Positions 38,518 through 48,344 of a DNA stretch of 64,000 bases are shown here, piece after piece. The translations under genes were made by a program, and so were the position numbers. The notes under the pieces were generated by a model. The model was not told the DNA's origin. It saw only the letters and a program-made list of their open reading frames with translations, and did no database searches. Position 1 is the first letter of the stretch. Each line of letters opens with the position of its first letter. Origin of the DNA: Tolumonas lignilytica (GTDB lineage: Bacteria; Pseudomonadota; Gammaproteobacteria; Enterobacterales; Aeromonadaceae); the NCBI RefSeq assembly GCF_000527035.1, contig NZ_AZUK01000001.1, forward strand, positions 3,096,501 through 3,160,500. Direction: 5' to 3'.

Positions 38518-39174
38518 ATGTCTGAAAAATATTCCGGATTCACAGAGATCCTGACGCATCCTGATTTTATCGTGGTGAACAAAATGGCAGGGGTGGATAT
38601 GCATGATGACATGGGCGTTCCGGGTCTGGTCTCTCGTGTTTCAGCCGCTATTGGTCAGGATGTTTATCCTGTGCATCGATTGGATAAGGTGACCTCCGGC
38701 GTGGTTCTTTTGGCAAAAAATACCGAAGCCACCCGCTTGTTGAGCCTGTCGTTTGCTGAACGAAAGGTCAAAAAAATCTATCTGGCTATCAGTGATCGTA
38801 CACCGAAAAAGAAGCAAGGTTGGATCAAAGGCGATATGGCAAAAGGAAGGAATGGTTGCTGGCGCTTACTTCATTCGCTAGATAATCCTGCTGTTACCTA
38901 TTTTCAGAGTTTATCACTGAAAATACCCAAGCATCGCTTGTACATCATCTTTCCTCATACCGGTAAAACTCACCAGATCCGGGTGGCCATGAAAAGCATA
39001 AGTGCCCCAATTCTTGGTGATGAGCGTTATGGTGGAACACCGGCAGAGAGAACCTATTTACATGCCTGGCGACTGCAATTTCCCTATTCAGGAGCAGATT
39101 ATAGTGTGGAAGCCCCACATCGGTGGGGTGAAAAAATAGACAGTGATGTGGATTTGCAAAATTTTATCCCTTAA
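38518..39174 (+). CDS. RluA-family pseudouridine synthase
   Basis: A 218-residue RNA pseudouridine synthase with the catalytic HRLDKVTSG motif (Asp in HRLD), ILTHPDFIVVNKMAG, KIYLAI and FPHTGKTHQIRVAMK. It isomerises uridine in rRNA or tRNA. It lacks an S4 domain and is short, like the stand-alone RluA-like group. The exact RNA target cannot be assigned. Confidence 0.87.
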   Translation: MSEKYSGFTEILTHPDFIVVNKMAGVDMHDDMGVPGLVSRVSAAIGQDVYPVHRLDKVTSGVVLLAKNTEATRLLSLSFAERKVKKIYLAISDRTPKKKQGWIKGDMAKGRNGCWRLLHSLDNPAVTYFQSLSLKIPKHRLYIIFPHTGKTHQIRVAMKSISAPILGDERYGGTPAERTYLHAWRLQFPYSGADYSVEAPHRWGEKIDSDVDLQNFIP

Positions 39175-39339
39175 AAAGGTTTTTTTTGCTATCTTATCTG
39201 CCTGAAGTGAGGTTATTTGATGCTTGTTTAGTTTTTTATTCTGTAAAAAATGGCATCTCACGAACATTACTTCTGGTTTTGTGGCTAACTATCGGAACAT
39301 AAACCAGAAAATAGCCCGGAATCTTGATTTTTGACCTGT

Positions 39340-39368
39340 TGCACCAATTTGGGGTTTCTGGTTGGTGC
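39340..39368. promoter_or_regulatory. NtrC-like inverted half-sites upstream of aapJ
   Basis: TGCACCA and TTGGTGC face each other across 15 bases. Each half matches the NtrC half-site (GCACCA/TGGTGC), but the spacing is wider than usual. It lies about 60-90 bp upstream of the candidate -24 element. Confidence 0.4.
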
Positions 39369-39428
39369 TGTTTATGTCAGATATGCTTTATTTCGTGGTG
39401 TTTTGCAGAGTTTTATAGCTCTGCATTT

Positions 39429-39444
39429 TGGCCTGATAGTTGCT
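39429..39444 (+). promoter_or_regulatory. Candidate sigma-54 promoter of aapJQMP
   Basis: TGGCCT-N5-TTGCT with GG-N10-GC spacing, about 80 bp before aapJ. The 39175-39523 gap otherwise has only AT-rich sequence and the inverted half-sites at 39340. Confidence 0.55.
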
Positions 39445-39523
39445 TTTATTGATTGCAAGTGCTGCTAAGCATAGTCAGTACTAATCCAATAATGTGATTC
39501 ACTCAACCTGGCAGGGAAGATAT

Positions 39524-40552
39524 ATGTCAAAACTAAAATATTTAACAGGCGTTGCATCTGCTGTTGCTTTATTAGTCGCAAGTAATGCTCAGGCAGCATC
39601 AGGTGACACTCTGGCAAATGTTAAAAAGAAAGGCTATGTGCAATGTGGTGTGAATGATGGTTTGCCTGGCTTTTCCAGCCCGAATGCAAAGGGCGTTTGG
39701 GAAGGTATGGATGTTGATGTATGCCGTGCATTGGCTGCAGCTATTTTCTCTGATGCCAGCAAAGTGAAATATATTCCATTAGGTGGTAAAGAACGTTTCA
39801 CCGCTCTGCAATCAGGTGAAGTTGACATTCTGTCACGTAACACAACTTGGACTCTGACTCGTGACGCGACTCTGGGTCTGATCTCCACAGCAACCAACTA
39901 TTATGATGGTCAGGGTTTCCTGGTTAAAAAATCATTGGGCGTGAAAAGTGCTAAAGAGTTAGATGGTGCAACCGTTTGTGTAGAAGGCGGTACCACTACA
40001 GAAATGAACCTGGCTAACTATTTCAATGCTAATCATATGAAATACACACCAGTGGTATTCGATAACAATGATCAAACCGTGAAAGGTTTTGAATCTGGTC
40101 GTTGTGACGTTTATACCTCTGACAAATCAGCAATCTATGCTTCTAAAACCAAACTGGCTGATCCGAACAGCGTAGATGTATTGCCTGAAATTATCTCTAA
40201 AGAACCTTTAGGCCCAATGGTTCGTCAGGGTGATGACCAGTGGCAATTGTTAGTTAAATGGACTGTCTTTGCGATGGTCAACGCAGAAGAACTGGGTGTT
40301 ACCAGCAAAAACGTTGATGAAATGAAAACCAAAGGCAGCCCAGATGTGAAACGCCTGTTAGGTCTTGACGCACCGGATGGAACAACTCTGGGTGCAGTGA
40401 AAGACTGGGGTTACCAAATTGTGAAACAGGTTGGTAACTATGGTGAAGTTTATGACCGCAACGTAGGTAAAGATTCACCACTGAAAATTACGCGTTTAGA
40501 AAACAATTTGTGGAACAAAGGCGGTTTCCTGTACGCACCACCAGTACGTTAA
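39524..40552 (+). CDS. aapJ: AapJ general L-amino acid-binding protein
   Basis: A 342-residue periplasmic protein with a signal peptide (MSKLKYLTGVASAVALLVAS ... AQAAS). It has VKKKGYVQCGVNDGLPGFSS, GVWEGMDVDVCRALAAAIF and LSRNTTWTLTRD, all typical of AapJ/BztA. It feeds a broad-range amino-acid ABC importer. AGGGAAG precedes the ATG at 39524. It is the first gene of aapJQMP, probably under nitrogen control given the -24/-12 match. Confidence 0.92.
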   Translation: MSKLKYLTGVASAVALLVASNAQAASGDTLANVKKKGYVQCGVNDGLPGFSSPNAKGVWEGMDVDVCRALAAAIFSDASKVKYIPLGGKERFTALQSGEVDILSRNTTWTLTRDATLGLISTATNYYDGQGFLVKKSLGVKSAKELDGATVCVEGGTTTEMNLANYFNANHMKYTPVVFDNNDQTVKGFESGRCDVYTSDKSAIYASKTKLADPNSVDVLPEIISKEPLGPMVRQGDDQWQLLVKWTVFAMVNAEELGVTSKNVDEMKTKGSPDVKRLLGLDAPDGTTLGAVKDWGYQIVKQVGNYGEVYDRNVGKDSPLKITRLENNLWNKGGFLYAPPVR

Positions 40553-40623
40553 TTGCATTTGGAATGATGGGCGGAGTGTTTCCGCCCATTTAAGTGACAA
40601 GTTTTACTGGAGTTAAATTTAGC

Positions 40624-41817
40624 ATGCCTGCTGAAAACTCAAAAAAAAGCAACAACGCGGTAGCTACTCGCTGGATTTATGATCCTAAAGTACGTGGGAT
40701 TTTGTTTCAGGTGTTAGCGGTTGCCTGTGTTGCATGGATGTTGTTTTATTTCGTTAGCAACGCTATGCACAATATGGAATCACGCGGGATCGCGACAGGT
40801 TTCTCTTTCCTTCAGCACCGGGCTAGTTTTGGTATTGTTCAAACCCTGATTTCTTATTCAGAAGATGATACTTATGGCCGGGCATTTGTCATCGGTTTAC
40901 TCAACACCCTCCTCGTATCAGGAATAGGTATTATTTTAGCCACTGTTCTTGGTTTCCTGATTGGTATAGCTCGTCTGTCAAACAACTGGTTACTGAGTCG
41001 TGCTGCTGCGGTTTATATTGAGATATTCCGTAATATTCCATTACTTCTACAGATTTTTTTCTGGTATTTCTGTGTGTTACGCGCATTACCAGGACCAAGA
41101 CAAAGTATCGATATCGCCAATGCATTTTTTCTGAACGTACGTGGGTTATACATTCCTGCACCAATAGCCGAACCAGGTTTTGGTATTGTTGCTATTGCGT
41201 TCGTGATTGCCATTGTCGGTGTGTTTTTTCTCAGCCAATGGGCTAAAAAGCGTAAAAATCTGACTGGCCAGCCTTTTCCTGTGTTTTTCAGCAGCTTGGG
41301 GTTATTAGTTGGTTTGCCGTTGGTCGTTTTTCTGATTGCCGGTATGCCGTTGCATTGGGAATTACCAGCCCTGAAAGGATTTAACTTCCGCGGTGGTTTA
41401 ACAGTTATTCCTGAATTGTTCTCTATGGTTGTGGCGTTGACTATTTTTACTGCGGCATCGATCGCGGAAATAGTTCGCTCTGGGATCATGGCTGTATCCA
41501 AAGGTCAGGTAGAAGCGTCACATGCGCTGGGGTTGAAAAATGGTCTGACACTGCGTTTCGTGGTGATTCCTCAGGCCATGCGCGTCATCATTCCTCCATT
41601 AACCAGCCAATATCTGAACTTGATTAAAAACTCTTCACTGGCTACTGCGGTGGGTTATCCGGATCTGGTTTCTGTCTTCATGGGCAGTACGTTAAACCAG
41701 ACTGGTCAGGCTGTGGAAATTATTGCCATGACAATGGCGGTCTATCTGACTATCAGCATTGTGACCTCTGTGTTAATGAATATTTATAACGCCAAAAAAG
41801 CGTTGGTGGAGCGTTAA
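40624..41817 (+). CDS. aapQ: AapQ amino-acid ABC permease
   Basis: A 397-residue permease with eight or so membrane segments. It has VIGLLNTLLVSGIGIILATV and the EAA loop QVEASHALGLKNGLTLRFVV followed by PQAMRVIIPPLTSQYLNLIK. It is longer than ordinary HisM-type permeases because of the central insertion typical of AapQ/BztB. I chose the ATG at 40624 with GGAG upstream over a GTG at 40594. It is paired with AapM. Confidence 0.9.
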   Translation: MPAENSKKSNNAVATRWIYDPKVRGILFQVLAVACVAWMLFYFVSNAMHNMESRGIATGFSFLQHRASFGIVQTLISYSEDDTYGRAFVIGLLNTLLVSGIGIILATVLGFLIGIARLSNNWLLSRAAAVYIEIFRNIPLLLQIFFWYFCVLRALPGPRQSIDIANAFFLNVRGLYIPAPIAEPGFGIVAIAFVIAIVGVFFLSQWAKKRKNLTGQPFPVFFSSLGLLVGLPLVVFLIAGMPLHWELPALKGFNFRGGLTVIPELFSMVVALTIFTAASIAEIVRSGIMAVSKGQVEASHALGLKNGLTLRFVVIPQAMRVIIPPLTSQYLNLIKNSSLATAVGYPDLVSVFMGSTLNQTGQAVEIIAMTMAVYLTISIVTSVLMNIYNAKKALVER

Positions 41818-41818
41818 T

Positions 41819-42916
41819 ATGGTTGTATATCGCGATCAGCCCAGTTTGCCTGCGCCGGCCAGTCAAACCAGCATTGCCGGATGGTTACGTAAAAATCTGT
41901 TTTCAAGTGTAACTAACAGTGTTGTTACTTTAGCTTTACTGTATTTTTTAGTGCCTCAGATATGGCATGCGATTGAGTGGGGCTTGCTGAAATCAGATTG
42001 GTTCGGCGATAACCGCAGTCAGTGTGTGTCTGGTGGTGCGTGCTGGGTGTTTATTACTAATCGGTTGAACCTGTTTATTTATGGTTTCTATCCGTCTAGT
42101 GCATATTGGCGTGTGAATTGGGTTTATGTCTTAACGGCTGTTCAGGTTGTGGCCTTGCTGTATCCAAAAACACCGCATAAAACCATTTTATCTGTGATTT
42201 TCTTTGTGGTTTATCCCTTTGTTGTTTTCTTCTTACTCCACGGCGGTGCATTCGGGCTGCCAGTAGTTGAGACCAATAAATGGGGCGGGCTGATGCTGAC
42301 GTTGTTGCTGGGGATTGTGGGCACTATTGCCGCTTTGCCTCTGGGCATTGTTCTGGCATTGGGTCGCCGTTCTGAGATGCCAATTATCCGAGCTTTAAGT
42401 GTCGTTTTCATTGAGTTCTGGCGTGCTGTACCATTAATTACTGTGCTTTTCATGGCATCAGTGATGTTACCGCTCTTTTTATCCGGTCAAGTAAACATGG
42501 ATAAATTGCTGCGTGCTATGATCGGTATCATTCTGTTTGAGTCAGCTTATGTTGCGGAGGTTATTCGTGGCGGTTTGCAGGCTATTCCGAAAGGTCAGTA
42601 TGAGGCAGCGAAAGCGTTAGGTTTGAACTACTGGAAATCAATGGGTCTGATCATTATGCCGCAGGCATTAAAATTGACGATCCCTTCATTGGTTAACACG
42701 TTCATTGAGTTGTTTAAGGACACCAGTCTGGTGACAATTATCGGGCTTTTCGACCTGTTGTCGGTTGCAAAAGCAGGGTTGTCAGATCCGGCTTGGTTAG
42801 GTTTTTCTACTGAAGCGTATACCTTTGTCGCTTTAGTATTCTGGGTTTTCTGTTTTGGTATGTCTCGTTACTCTATGTATTTAGAAAAACTGCTGCATAC
42901 AGGTCATAAGCGCTGA
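41819..42916 (+). CDS. aapM: AapM amino-acid ABC permease
   Basis: A 365-residue partner permease. N-terminal helices and a large loop precede the core, with [20 protein letters not shown] and the EAA loop [26 protein letters not shown]. The ATG lies one base after the aapQ stop. It forms the heterodimeric channel with AapQ. Confidence 0.9.
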   Translation: MVVYRDQPSLPAPASQTSIAGWLRKNLFSSVTNSVVTLALLYFLVPQIWHAIEWGLLKSDWFGDNRSQCVSGGACWVFITNRLNLFIYGFYPSSAYWRVNWVYVLTAVQVVALLYPKTPHKTILSVIFFVVYPFVVFFLLHGGAFGLPVVETNKWGGLMLTLLLGIVGTIAALPLGIVLALGRRSEMPIIRALSVVFIEFWRAVPLITVLFMASVMLPLFLSGQVNMDKLLRAMIGIILFESAYVAEVIRGGLQAIPKGQYEAAKALGLNYWKSMGLIIMPQALKLTIPSLVNTFIELFKDTSLVTIIGLFDLLSVAKAGLSDPAWLGFSTEAYTFVALVFWVFCFGMSRYSMYLEKLLHTGHKR

Positions 42917-42926
42917 GGACATGTTG

Positions 42927-43679
42927 ATGAATATCGCTAAGAATGAAATTGTTGTTGAACTGAATGATGTCAACAAGTGGTACGGTGAATTTCATGTTCT
43001 CAAGAATGTGTGTTTGCGCGTCAAGAAAGGTGAAAAAATCGTTGTTTGTGGCCCGTCTGGTTCTGGCAAATCAACCATGATCCGTTGCATCAACCGTCTT
43101 GAAGAGCATCAGCAGGGCGACATCATTGTTAAAGGTACACCTTTGACCAATGATCTGAAAAACATTGAAAGTGTACGCCGTGAAGTCGGCATGGTGTTCC
43201 AGCACTTCAATCTGTTCCCACATCTGACGGTGTTGGAAAACTGCTGTCTGGCGCCTATGTGGGTACGTAAGGTTCCGCGTAAAGAAGCAGAAGCCACGGC
43301 AATGAAATATCTGGAACGTGTACACATTCCGGATCAGGCTTTGAAATATCCAGGTCAGCTTTCTGGTGGTCAACAGCAACGTGTGGCAATTGCCCGTAGT
43401 TTATGTATGAACCCTGAAATCATGCTGTTCGACGAGCCAACATCAGCACTGGACCCTGAAATGGTCAGTGAAGTATTGGATGTTATGGTTGAGCTGGCAA
43501 AAGAAGGGATGACGATGCTGTGCGTGACCCACGAAATGAACTTTGCCCGTAAAGTGGCCGACCGCGTCATTTTTATGGATAAAGGTCAAATCGTTGAAGA
43601 AGGGACGCCAGATGAGTTCTTCAATAATCCACAGTCGGAACGTGGTCGTATCTTCCTGAGTCAGATCCTGCAACATTAA
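42927..43679 (+). CDS. aapP: AapP amino-acid ABC ATPase
   Basis: A 250-residue polar amino-acid importer ATPase with Walker [10 protein letters not shown], signature [11 protein letters not shown], Walker [15 protein letters not shown] and CVTHEMNFA. The ATG at 42927 has GAGGA at the right distance. The ATG at 42921 is too close. It is the last gene of the operon, followed by a terminator. Confidence 0.92.
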   Translation: MNIAKNEIVVELNDVNKWYGEFHVLKNVCLRVKKGEKIVVCGPSGSGKSTMIRCINRLEEHQQGDIIVKGTPLTNDLKNIESVRREVGMVFQHFNLFPHLTVLENCCLAPMWVRKVPRKEAEATAMKYLERVHIPDQALKYPGQLSGGQQQRVAIARSLCMNPEIMLFDEPTSALDPEMVSEVLDVMVELAKEGMTMLCVTHEMNFARKVADRVIFMDKGQIVEEGTPDEFFNNPQSERGRIFLSQILQH

Positions 43680-43698
43680 TTGTGGGTTGCTGACATGA

Positions 43699-43730
43699 AA
43701 AAGCCGCTTGAACAAGCGGCTTTATTTTTA
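43699..43730. terminator. Bidirectional terminator aapP/palZ
   Basis: Arms AAGCCGCTTG / CAAGCGGCTT, flanked by A- and T-rich tracts, between convergent operons. Confidence 0.85.
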
Positions 43731-43737
43731 TCAGGAT

Positions 43738-45414
43738 TTAGCCAATCTGATAAACCCTTACCTCAAAAGGCTGTAATAGTATGCGATTGATTGCGCTATG
43801 CGGTGATACGAAGTAGTTGTTCAGCCAAAGCTGGTCGTGATAGAGGCGAAATTCCTCATGGTGGAATAACGCATCATGATCGCTCATATTACAGATGATG
43901 ATCGCTTTCTTATCACCCAGCGAACGGGTATAGGCATAGATCTGTGGGTCGTCAGCCATCAACAGTTCGTAATTACCATAGACCAATACGGATTCTGCTT
44001 TGCGCAGCCGGATCATCTGGCGGTAAAAGTTCAAGATGGAATCGGGTTGCGTTTCCTGCTGTTGTACGTTAATCAAGGTATAGTTCGGGTTCACCTTCAA
44101 CCAGGGTTTTGCCGAGCTAAATCCGGCATTATGGGTAGCATCCCACTGCATAGGGGTTCGTGCGTTGTCTCGCGAGGTCAGAGACAACCAGTTGAGGATC
44201 ATTTCATCGGTCATCCCCTCTTTTTTCATGCTGTGATAACGGTTTATTGACCAGACATCGTCAAAGTCCTCAATGGATGAGAATTTGGTGTTGGTCATAC
44301 CGATCTCCTGACCCTGATAAATAAACGGGGTACCCTGCATCAGGAAATACATCGCGGCAATCGTGGTGGCACTTTCCCGCCAGTAGCGATCGGTATTACC
44401 CCATTTGGAGATCACCCGCGGAATGTCGTGGTTTTCAACATATAGCGCATTCCAGCCTTTACCGTGCAAATTATGTTGCCAGCGAGTAAATATTTCCTTT
44501 AGTGAACAGACATTTAATGGGCTGGTTGGATCGCCTTCCCACAATTTGACGTGTTCAAACTGGAATATCATATTGAGGCGGTTATGCCGCTCGGCCACCC
44601 AATCGTCAGCTTGTGTCGCTGAAACCCCATTCGCTTCCCCGACAGTCATGATGTCGTAATGCGCGAAGGTGTTTTTACACATGTCGTCGAGATAATCGAG
44701 CACACCTGTGGCATTGAGGTGTTTATCGAAAGAGGGGACATATTCTAAACCGGCAGGGTTTGGCATGTCTGCCAGGCCATCTTCCTTTTTCATATGGCTG
44801 ATGGCATCAATACGAAAACCATCAATGCCTTTATTAAGCCACCAGTGCATCATGTCATACACCGCTTTGCGGACATCCAGATTATCCCAGTTCAGATCCG
44901 GTTGCCGACTGGAGAACAGGTGCATGAAATATTGACCGGTGAGCTCATCTTTTTTCCAGGCTGAGCCTTTAAAGATGCTTTCCCAGTTGTTGGGCTCTTT
45001 ACCGTCTTTACCATCACGCCAGATATACCAGTCACGTTTGGGATTATCTATGGAAGAACGGGACTCCAGAAACCAGGGGTGTTCATCACTGGTGTGATTG
45101 ACTACTAAATCGAGGATCAGGCGCATGCCACGGCTATGTACTTCACTGAGCAGGCGATCGAAGTCGGCCATGGTGCCGAATTCATCCATGATGTCCTGAT
45201 AATCGCTGATGTCATAACCGTTATCATCGTTCGGTGATTTGTACATCGGGCAAATCCAGATAACATCAATACCTAGGTTTTTCAGATAATCGAGCTTGCT
45301 AGTGATGCCGTTCAGATCACCGATGCCATCGTCGTTGGAATCCATAAAACTGCGCGGATAGATCTGATAAGCGACCGCTTCTTTCCACCAGTGTTGGGTA
45401 ATTTGTTGGCTCAT
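43738..45414 (-). CDS. palZ: GH13 alpha-glucosidase (trehalulase position, PalZ-like)
   Basis: A 558-residue GH13 hydrolase of the oligo-1,6-glucosidase/sucrose-isomer group. It has WWKEAVAYQIYPRSFMDSN, LVVNHTSDEHPWF, nucleophile Asp in GFRIDAISHM, acid Glu in TVGEANG and the third acid in ENHDIPR. No signal peptide, so it acts in the cytoplasm on imported disaccharides. AAAGGA precedes the ATG at 45414. It is the last gene of a cluster whose order equals palEFGHKQZ of Erwinia rhapontici, where PalZ cleaves trehalulose. The specificity is inferred from position. Confidence 0.8.
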   Translation of the reverse strand: MSQQITQHWWKEAVAYQIYPRSFMDSNDDGIGDLNGITSKLDYLKNLGIDVIWICPMYKSPNDDNGYDISDYQDIMDEFGTMADFDRLLSEVHSRGMRLILDLVVNHTSDEHPWFLESRSSIDNPKRDWYIWRDGKDGKEPNNWESIFKGSAWKKDELTGQYFMHLFSSRQPDLNWDNLDVRKAVYDMMHWWLNKGIDGFRIDAISHMKKEDGLADMPNPAGLEYVPSFDKHLNATGVLDYLDDMCKNTFAHYDIMTVGEANGVSATQADDWVAERHNRLNMIFQFEHVKLWEGDPTSPLNVCSLKEIFTRWQHNLHGKGWNALYVENHDIPRVISKWGNTDRYWRESATTIAAMYFLMQGTPFIYQGQEIGMTNTKFSSIEDFDDVWSINRYHSMKKEGMTDEMILNWLSLTSRDNARTPMQWDATHNAGFSSAKPWLKVNPNYTLINVQQQETQPDSILNFYRQMIRLRKAESVLVYGNYELLMADDPQIYAYTRSLGDKKAIIICNMSDHDALFHHEEFRLYHDQLWLNNYFVSPHSAINRILLQPFEVRVYQIG

Positions 45415-45439
45415 AATCTTAATCCTTTCATCACCGGGT

Positions 45440-47107
45440 TCATGCCATTGATTGCTGATAGGCCACAGCAAAAGACTCATAGGGTTGCAGGGTGATTTCA
45501 TCAGCCAGTGCGTGATGTGGCTGATAGTTACTGATCAGGCATTGGCCCTTGATGTATTGCACCTCGGCGGGTAATGACACGGTTATTTTCTTCGCACTAA
45601 AGTTGTTGAGCACGATGATGCGCTGCTCATTTTGAACACGTAAATAAGCAAAAATATCCGGATGGTCGTCGAGTAACGGGATGTATTGACCGTAAGTCAT
45701 AATCGGTTGCTCTTTGCGCAGCTTGATCAGTTTTTGGTAGTGGAAAAAGACCGAATCTGGTTCATTCAATGCGGCTTGCACATTGATCTCGGTATAGTTC
45801 GGATTGACCTTCAGCCAAGGTTGGGCAGCGCTGAAACCGGCATTGACCTCATTATTCCATTGCATCGGAGTACGGGCATTATCACGGCCGTTTGCGTAGA
45901 TCCCTTCCATCATTTTTTCATGTGGTACCCCAGCGGCAGTGCGCTCGTAATACAGGTTCAGTGATTCGATATCCTGATAATCATCAATCGTGTCGAATTT
46001 GACATTGGTCATGCCGATTTCTTCGCCCTGATAGATGTAAGGTGTCCCTTTGAGAAAATGCAGGGCGGTTGCAAGCATCTTGGCCGATTCAACGCGGAAT
46101 TCACCGGTATCACCGTATTTAGACACCGCGCGTGGTAAGTCGTGGTTATCCCAAAACAGGGAGTTCCAGCCATTATCTGCCAGCTCGGTTTGCCATTTCG
46201 TGAATACTTTTTTCAATTTGATCAGATCAAAGGGTTGTGGCTGCCATTTACCGTGCTGTGGGTGCCAGCCGATGGTGATATGTTCAAACTGAAAGACCAT
46301 TGAAAGTTCATTCCGGCTTGGGTCGGAATATAATTTTGCAATTTCCGGTGTGGCACTCCAGGCTTCACCCACGGTGAGTACGTCGCGATGTCCAAAAGTC
46401 GCCTTGTTCATTTCCTGCAGTAATGGATGCAGTCTGGCACCGTTCGCCATGACTTTTTGATCAATGTCTTTACCGATCAGGTCGATAACATCCATGCGGA
46501 AGCCACCGATGCCTTTATCCAACCACCAGTTCATCATCTTATGCACTTCTGCCTGCACTTTGGGGTTTTCCCAATTCAGATCAGGCTGACGTTTAGAAAA
46601 TTGGTGGAAGTAATATTCGCCGGTCGCGGCATCAAACTCCCAGCCGCTACCGCCGAAGTAGGAGTGAAAATCGTTCGGCGCAGAGCCATCGGCTTGTGGC
46701 TCGCGCCAGATGTAATAATCCCGATAGGGATTGTCTTTGGATTTTCTGGCTTCGATAAACCAAGGATGTTCATCCGATGTGTGGTTGACCACTAAATCCA
46801 TCACAATCTGGATATCGCGTTGTTTTGCTTCCGCGATTAGATTTTCCATCTCGGCCAGCGTACCGAATTCGGCGGCGATATCTTGATAATCTGAGATGTC
46901 ATAACCGTTATCGTCCATGGGCGATTTATAAACCGGGGACAACCAGATGATGTTGATTCCCAGTTGCTGTAAATAATCGAGTTTGCTGATGATGCCGGCG
47001 ATATCACCGATACCATCATTATTGGCATCACAGAAGCTGCGTGGGTAAATTTGATACACCACCGCGTTATGCCACCATTTTTTAGCTAATACGTTACTGT
47101 CCATCAT
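45440..47107 (-). CDS. palQ: GH13 alpha-glucosidase (palatinase position, PalQ-like)
   Basis: A 555-residue GH13 enzyme paralogous to its downstream neighbour. It has WWHNAVVYQIYPRSFCDAN, nucleophile Asp in GFRMDVIDLI, acid Glu in TVGEAWS and the third acid in DNHDLPRA. Cytoplasmic, expected to hydrolyse isomaltulose (palatinose) or isomaltose to glucose and fructose or glucose. The two adjacent methionines leave the start open by one codon. It lies 65 bp after palK. Name from gene order. Substrate not proven. Confidence 0.8.
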   Translation of the reverse strand: MMDSNVLAKKWWHNAVVYQIYPRSFCDANNDGIGDIAGIISKLDYLQQLGINIIWLSPVYKSPMDDNGYDISDYQDIAAEFGTLAEMENLIAEAKQRDIQIVMDLVVNHTSDEHPWFIEARKSKDNPYRDYYIWREPQADGSAPNDFHSYFGGSGWEFDAATGEYYFHQFSKRQPDLNWENPKVQAEVHKMMNWWLDKGIGGFRMDVIDLIGKDIDQKVMANGARLHPLLQEMNKATFGHRDVLTVGEAWSATPEIAKLYSDPSRNELSMVFQFEHITIGWHPQHGKWQPQPFDLIKLKKVFTKWQTELADNGWNSLFWDNHDLPRAVSKYGDTGEFRVESAKMLATALHFLKGTPYIYQGEEIGMTNVKFDTIDDYQDIESLNLYYERTAAGVPHEKMMEGIYANGRDNARTPMQWNNEVNAGFSAAQPWLKVNPNYTEINVQAALNEPDSVFFHYQKLIKLRKEQPIMTYGQYIPLLDDHPDIFAYLRVQNEQRIIVLNNFSAKKITVSLPAEVQYIKGQCLISNYQPHHALADEITLQPYESFAVAYQQSMA

Positions 47108-47172
47108 GTATGGCCTATTTAATTTGTATGCAAATTAGGAACTGGCAGCCGTTTGACTGCCAGAGAAATTGA

Positions 47173-48288
47173 TTAATGTTTGTTCTGCTTTTGAGGGAGG
47201 CGCTGGAATGCCTTGCCATCACCATCAAACAGGTAGCAATGCTCTACCGGTAATTGCACGCCGACGACTTGTCCGGCAGAAATGATGGAACGTTCGGCAT
47301 TGCGGACGACCCAAGGCTCACTGGCATTCCCGTTATCAAGATAGAGATAGGTTTCGTTCCCCATGTGCTCGACAAACATGACATGAGCCTGGTATTGAGA
47401 TTCCTGAACGTTGCCCCACAAGATATGTTCGGGGCGAATGCCTAAATTGACGCTTTGGCCTTCGGCATAACGTGGCGTGCTGATTGGCAGCACCAGCTGT
47501 TTGCCGTTATCTAGTTTCACCACACTTTCTGTTTCACCAGCCTGAACCAGACTGGCGGGGATCAAATTCATTTTGGGGGAGCCGATAAACTGCGCCACAA
47601 ATTCGTTTGCAGGGTGGTCATACAATTCCAGTGGCGTGCCGACCTGTTCGATGTTGCCTTTGTTCAGCACTACGATTCGGTCAGCCAGCGTCATCGCTTC
47701 CACCTGATCGTGGGTTACATAGATGATAGTTGAGCCCAGACGTTTATGCAGATTGGCGATTTCCATTCGCATTTGTACGCGAAGGGCCGCATCCAGATTC
47801 GACAACGGTTCGTCAAACAAGAACAGTTTCGGTTCGCGGGCAATGGCGCGCCCAATGGCTACACGCTGCCGCTGACCACCAGAAAGATCTTTCGGGCGAC
47901 GTTGCAGCAGAGGTTCTAACTGCAGAATGCGAGCACTGTTTTGTACTTTTTCGTCAATTTCTTCTTTTGATTTACCAGCCAGTTCCAAGCCAAAAGCCAT
48001 GTTCTGATAAACACTCATATGCGGATAAAGGGCATATGACTGGAACACCATGCCGATACCGCGTTCCGAAGGGGTATCATCATTCACATAAGTGCCATCG
48101 ATATACATACTGCCGGCAGAGATATCTTCCAGACCTGCAATCATGCGCAGCAACGTGGATTTTCCACACCCTGAAGGGCCAACAATCACAATAAATTCGC
48201 CGCTGTTTACCTGCAGGTCGAGTGATTTGATGACTTGAGCATGTTCGCTATAACGTTTGTTTAATTTCTCTAATCTTAAATGAGACAT
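47173..48288 (-). CDS. palK: MalK-like sugar ABC ATPase (PalK)
   Basis: A 371-residue MalK/UgpC/MsmX-type ATPase. Walker A GPSGCGKST, signature LSGGQRQRV, Walker B LFLFDEPLSNLD, YVTHDQVEAMTLADR, and a C-terminal TOBE/MalK regulatory region containing LGIRPEHI. I chose the ATG at 48288, where MSHLRLEKLNKRY is the normal family start. The longer frame to 48417 overlaps palH and has no ribosome site. Confidence 0.87.
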   Translation of the reverse strand: MSHLRLEKLNKRYSEHAQVIKSLDLQVNSGEFIVIVGPSGCGKSTLLRMIAGLEDISAGSMYIDGTYVNDDTPSERGIGMVFQSYALYPHMSVYQNMAFGLELAGKSKEEIDEKVQNSARILQLEPLLQRRPKDLSGGQRQRVAIGRAIAREPKLFLFDEPLSNLDAALRVQMRMEIANLHKRLGSTIIYVTHDQVEAMTLADRIVVLNKGNIEQVGTPLELYDHPANEFVAQFIGSPKMNLIPASLVQAGETESVVKLDNGKQLVLPISTPRYAEGQSVNLGIRPEHILWGNVQESQYQAHVMFVEHMGNETYLYLDNGNASEPWVVRNAERSIISAGQVVGVQLPVEHCYLFDGDGKAFQRLPQKQNKH

Positions 48289-48344
48289 GGCTTTACATCC
48301 TGTTCGGTAGGCGTTCCCATTGGGAACGCCATTCATCATAAAAG

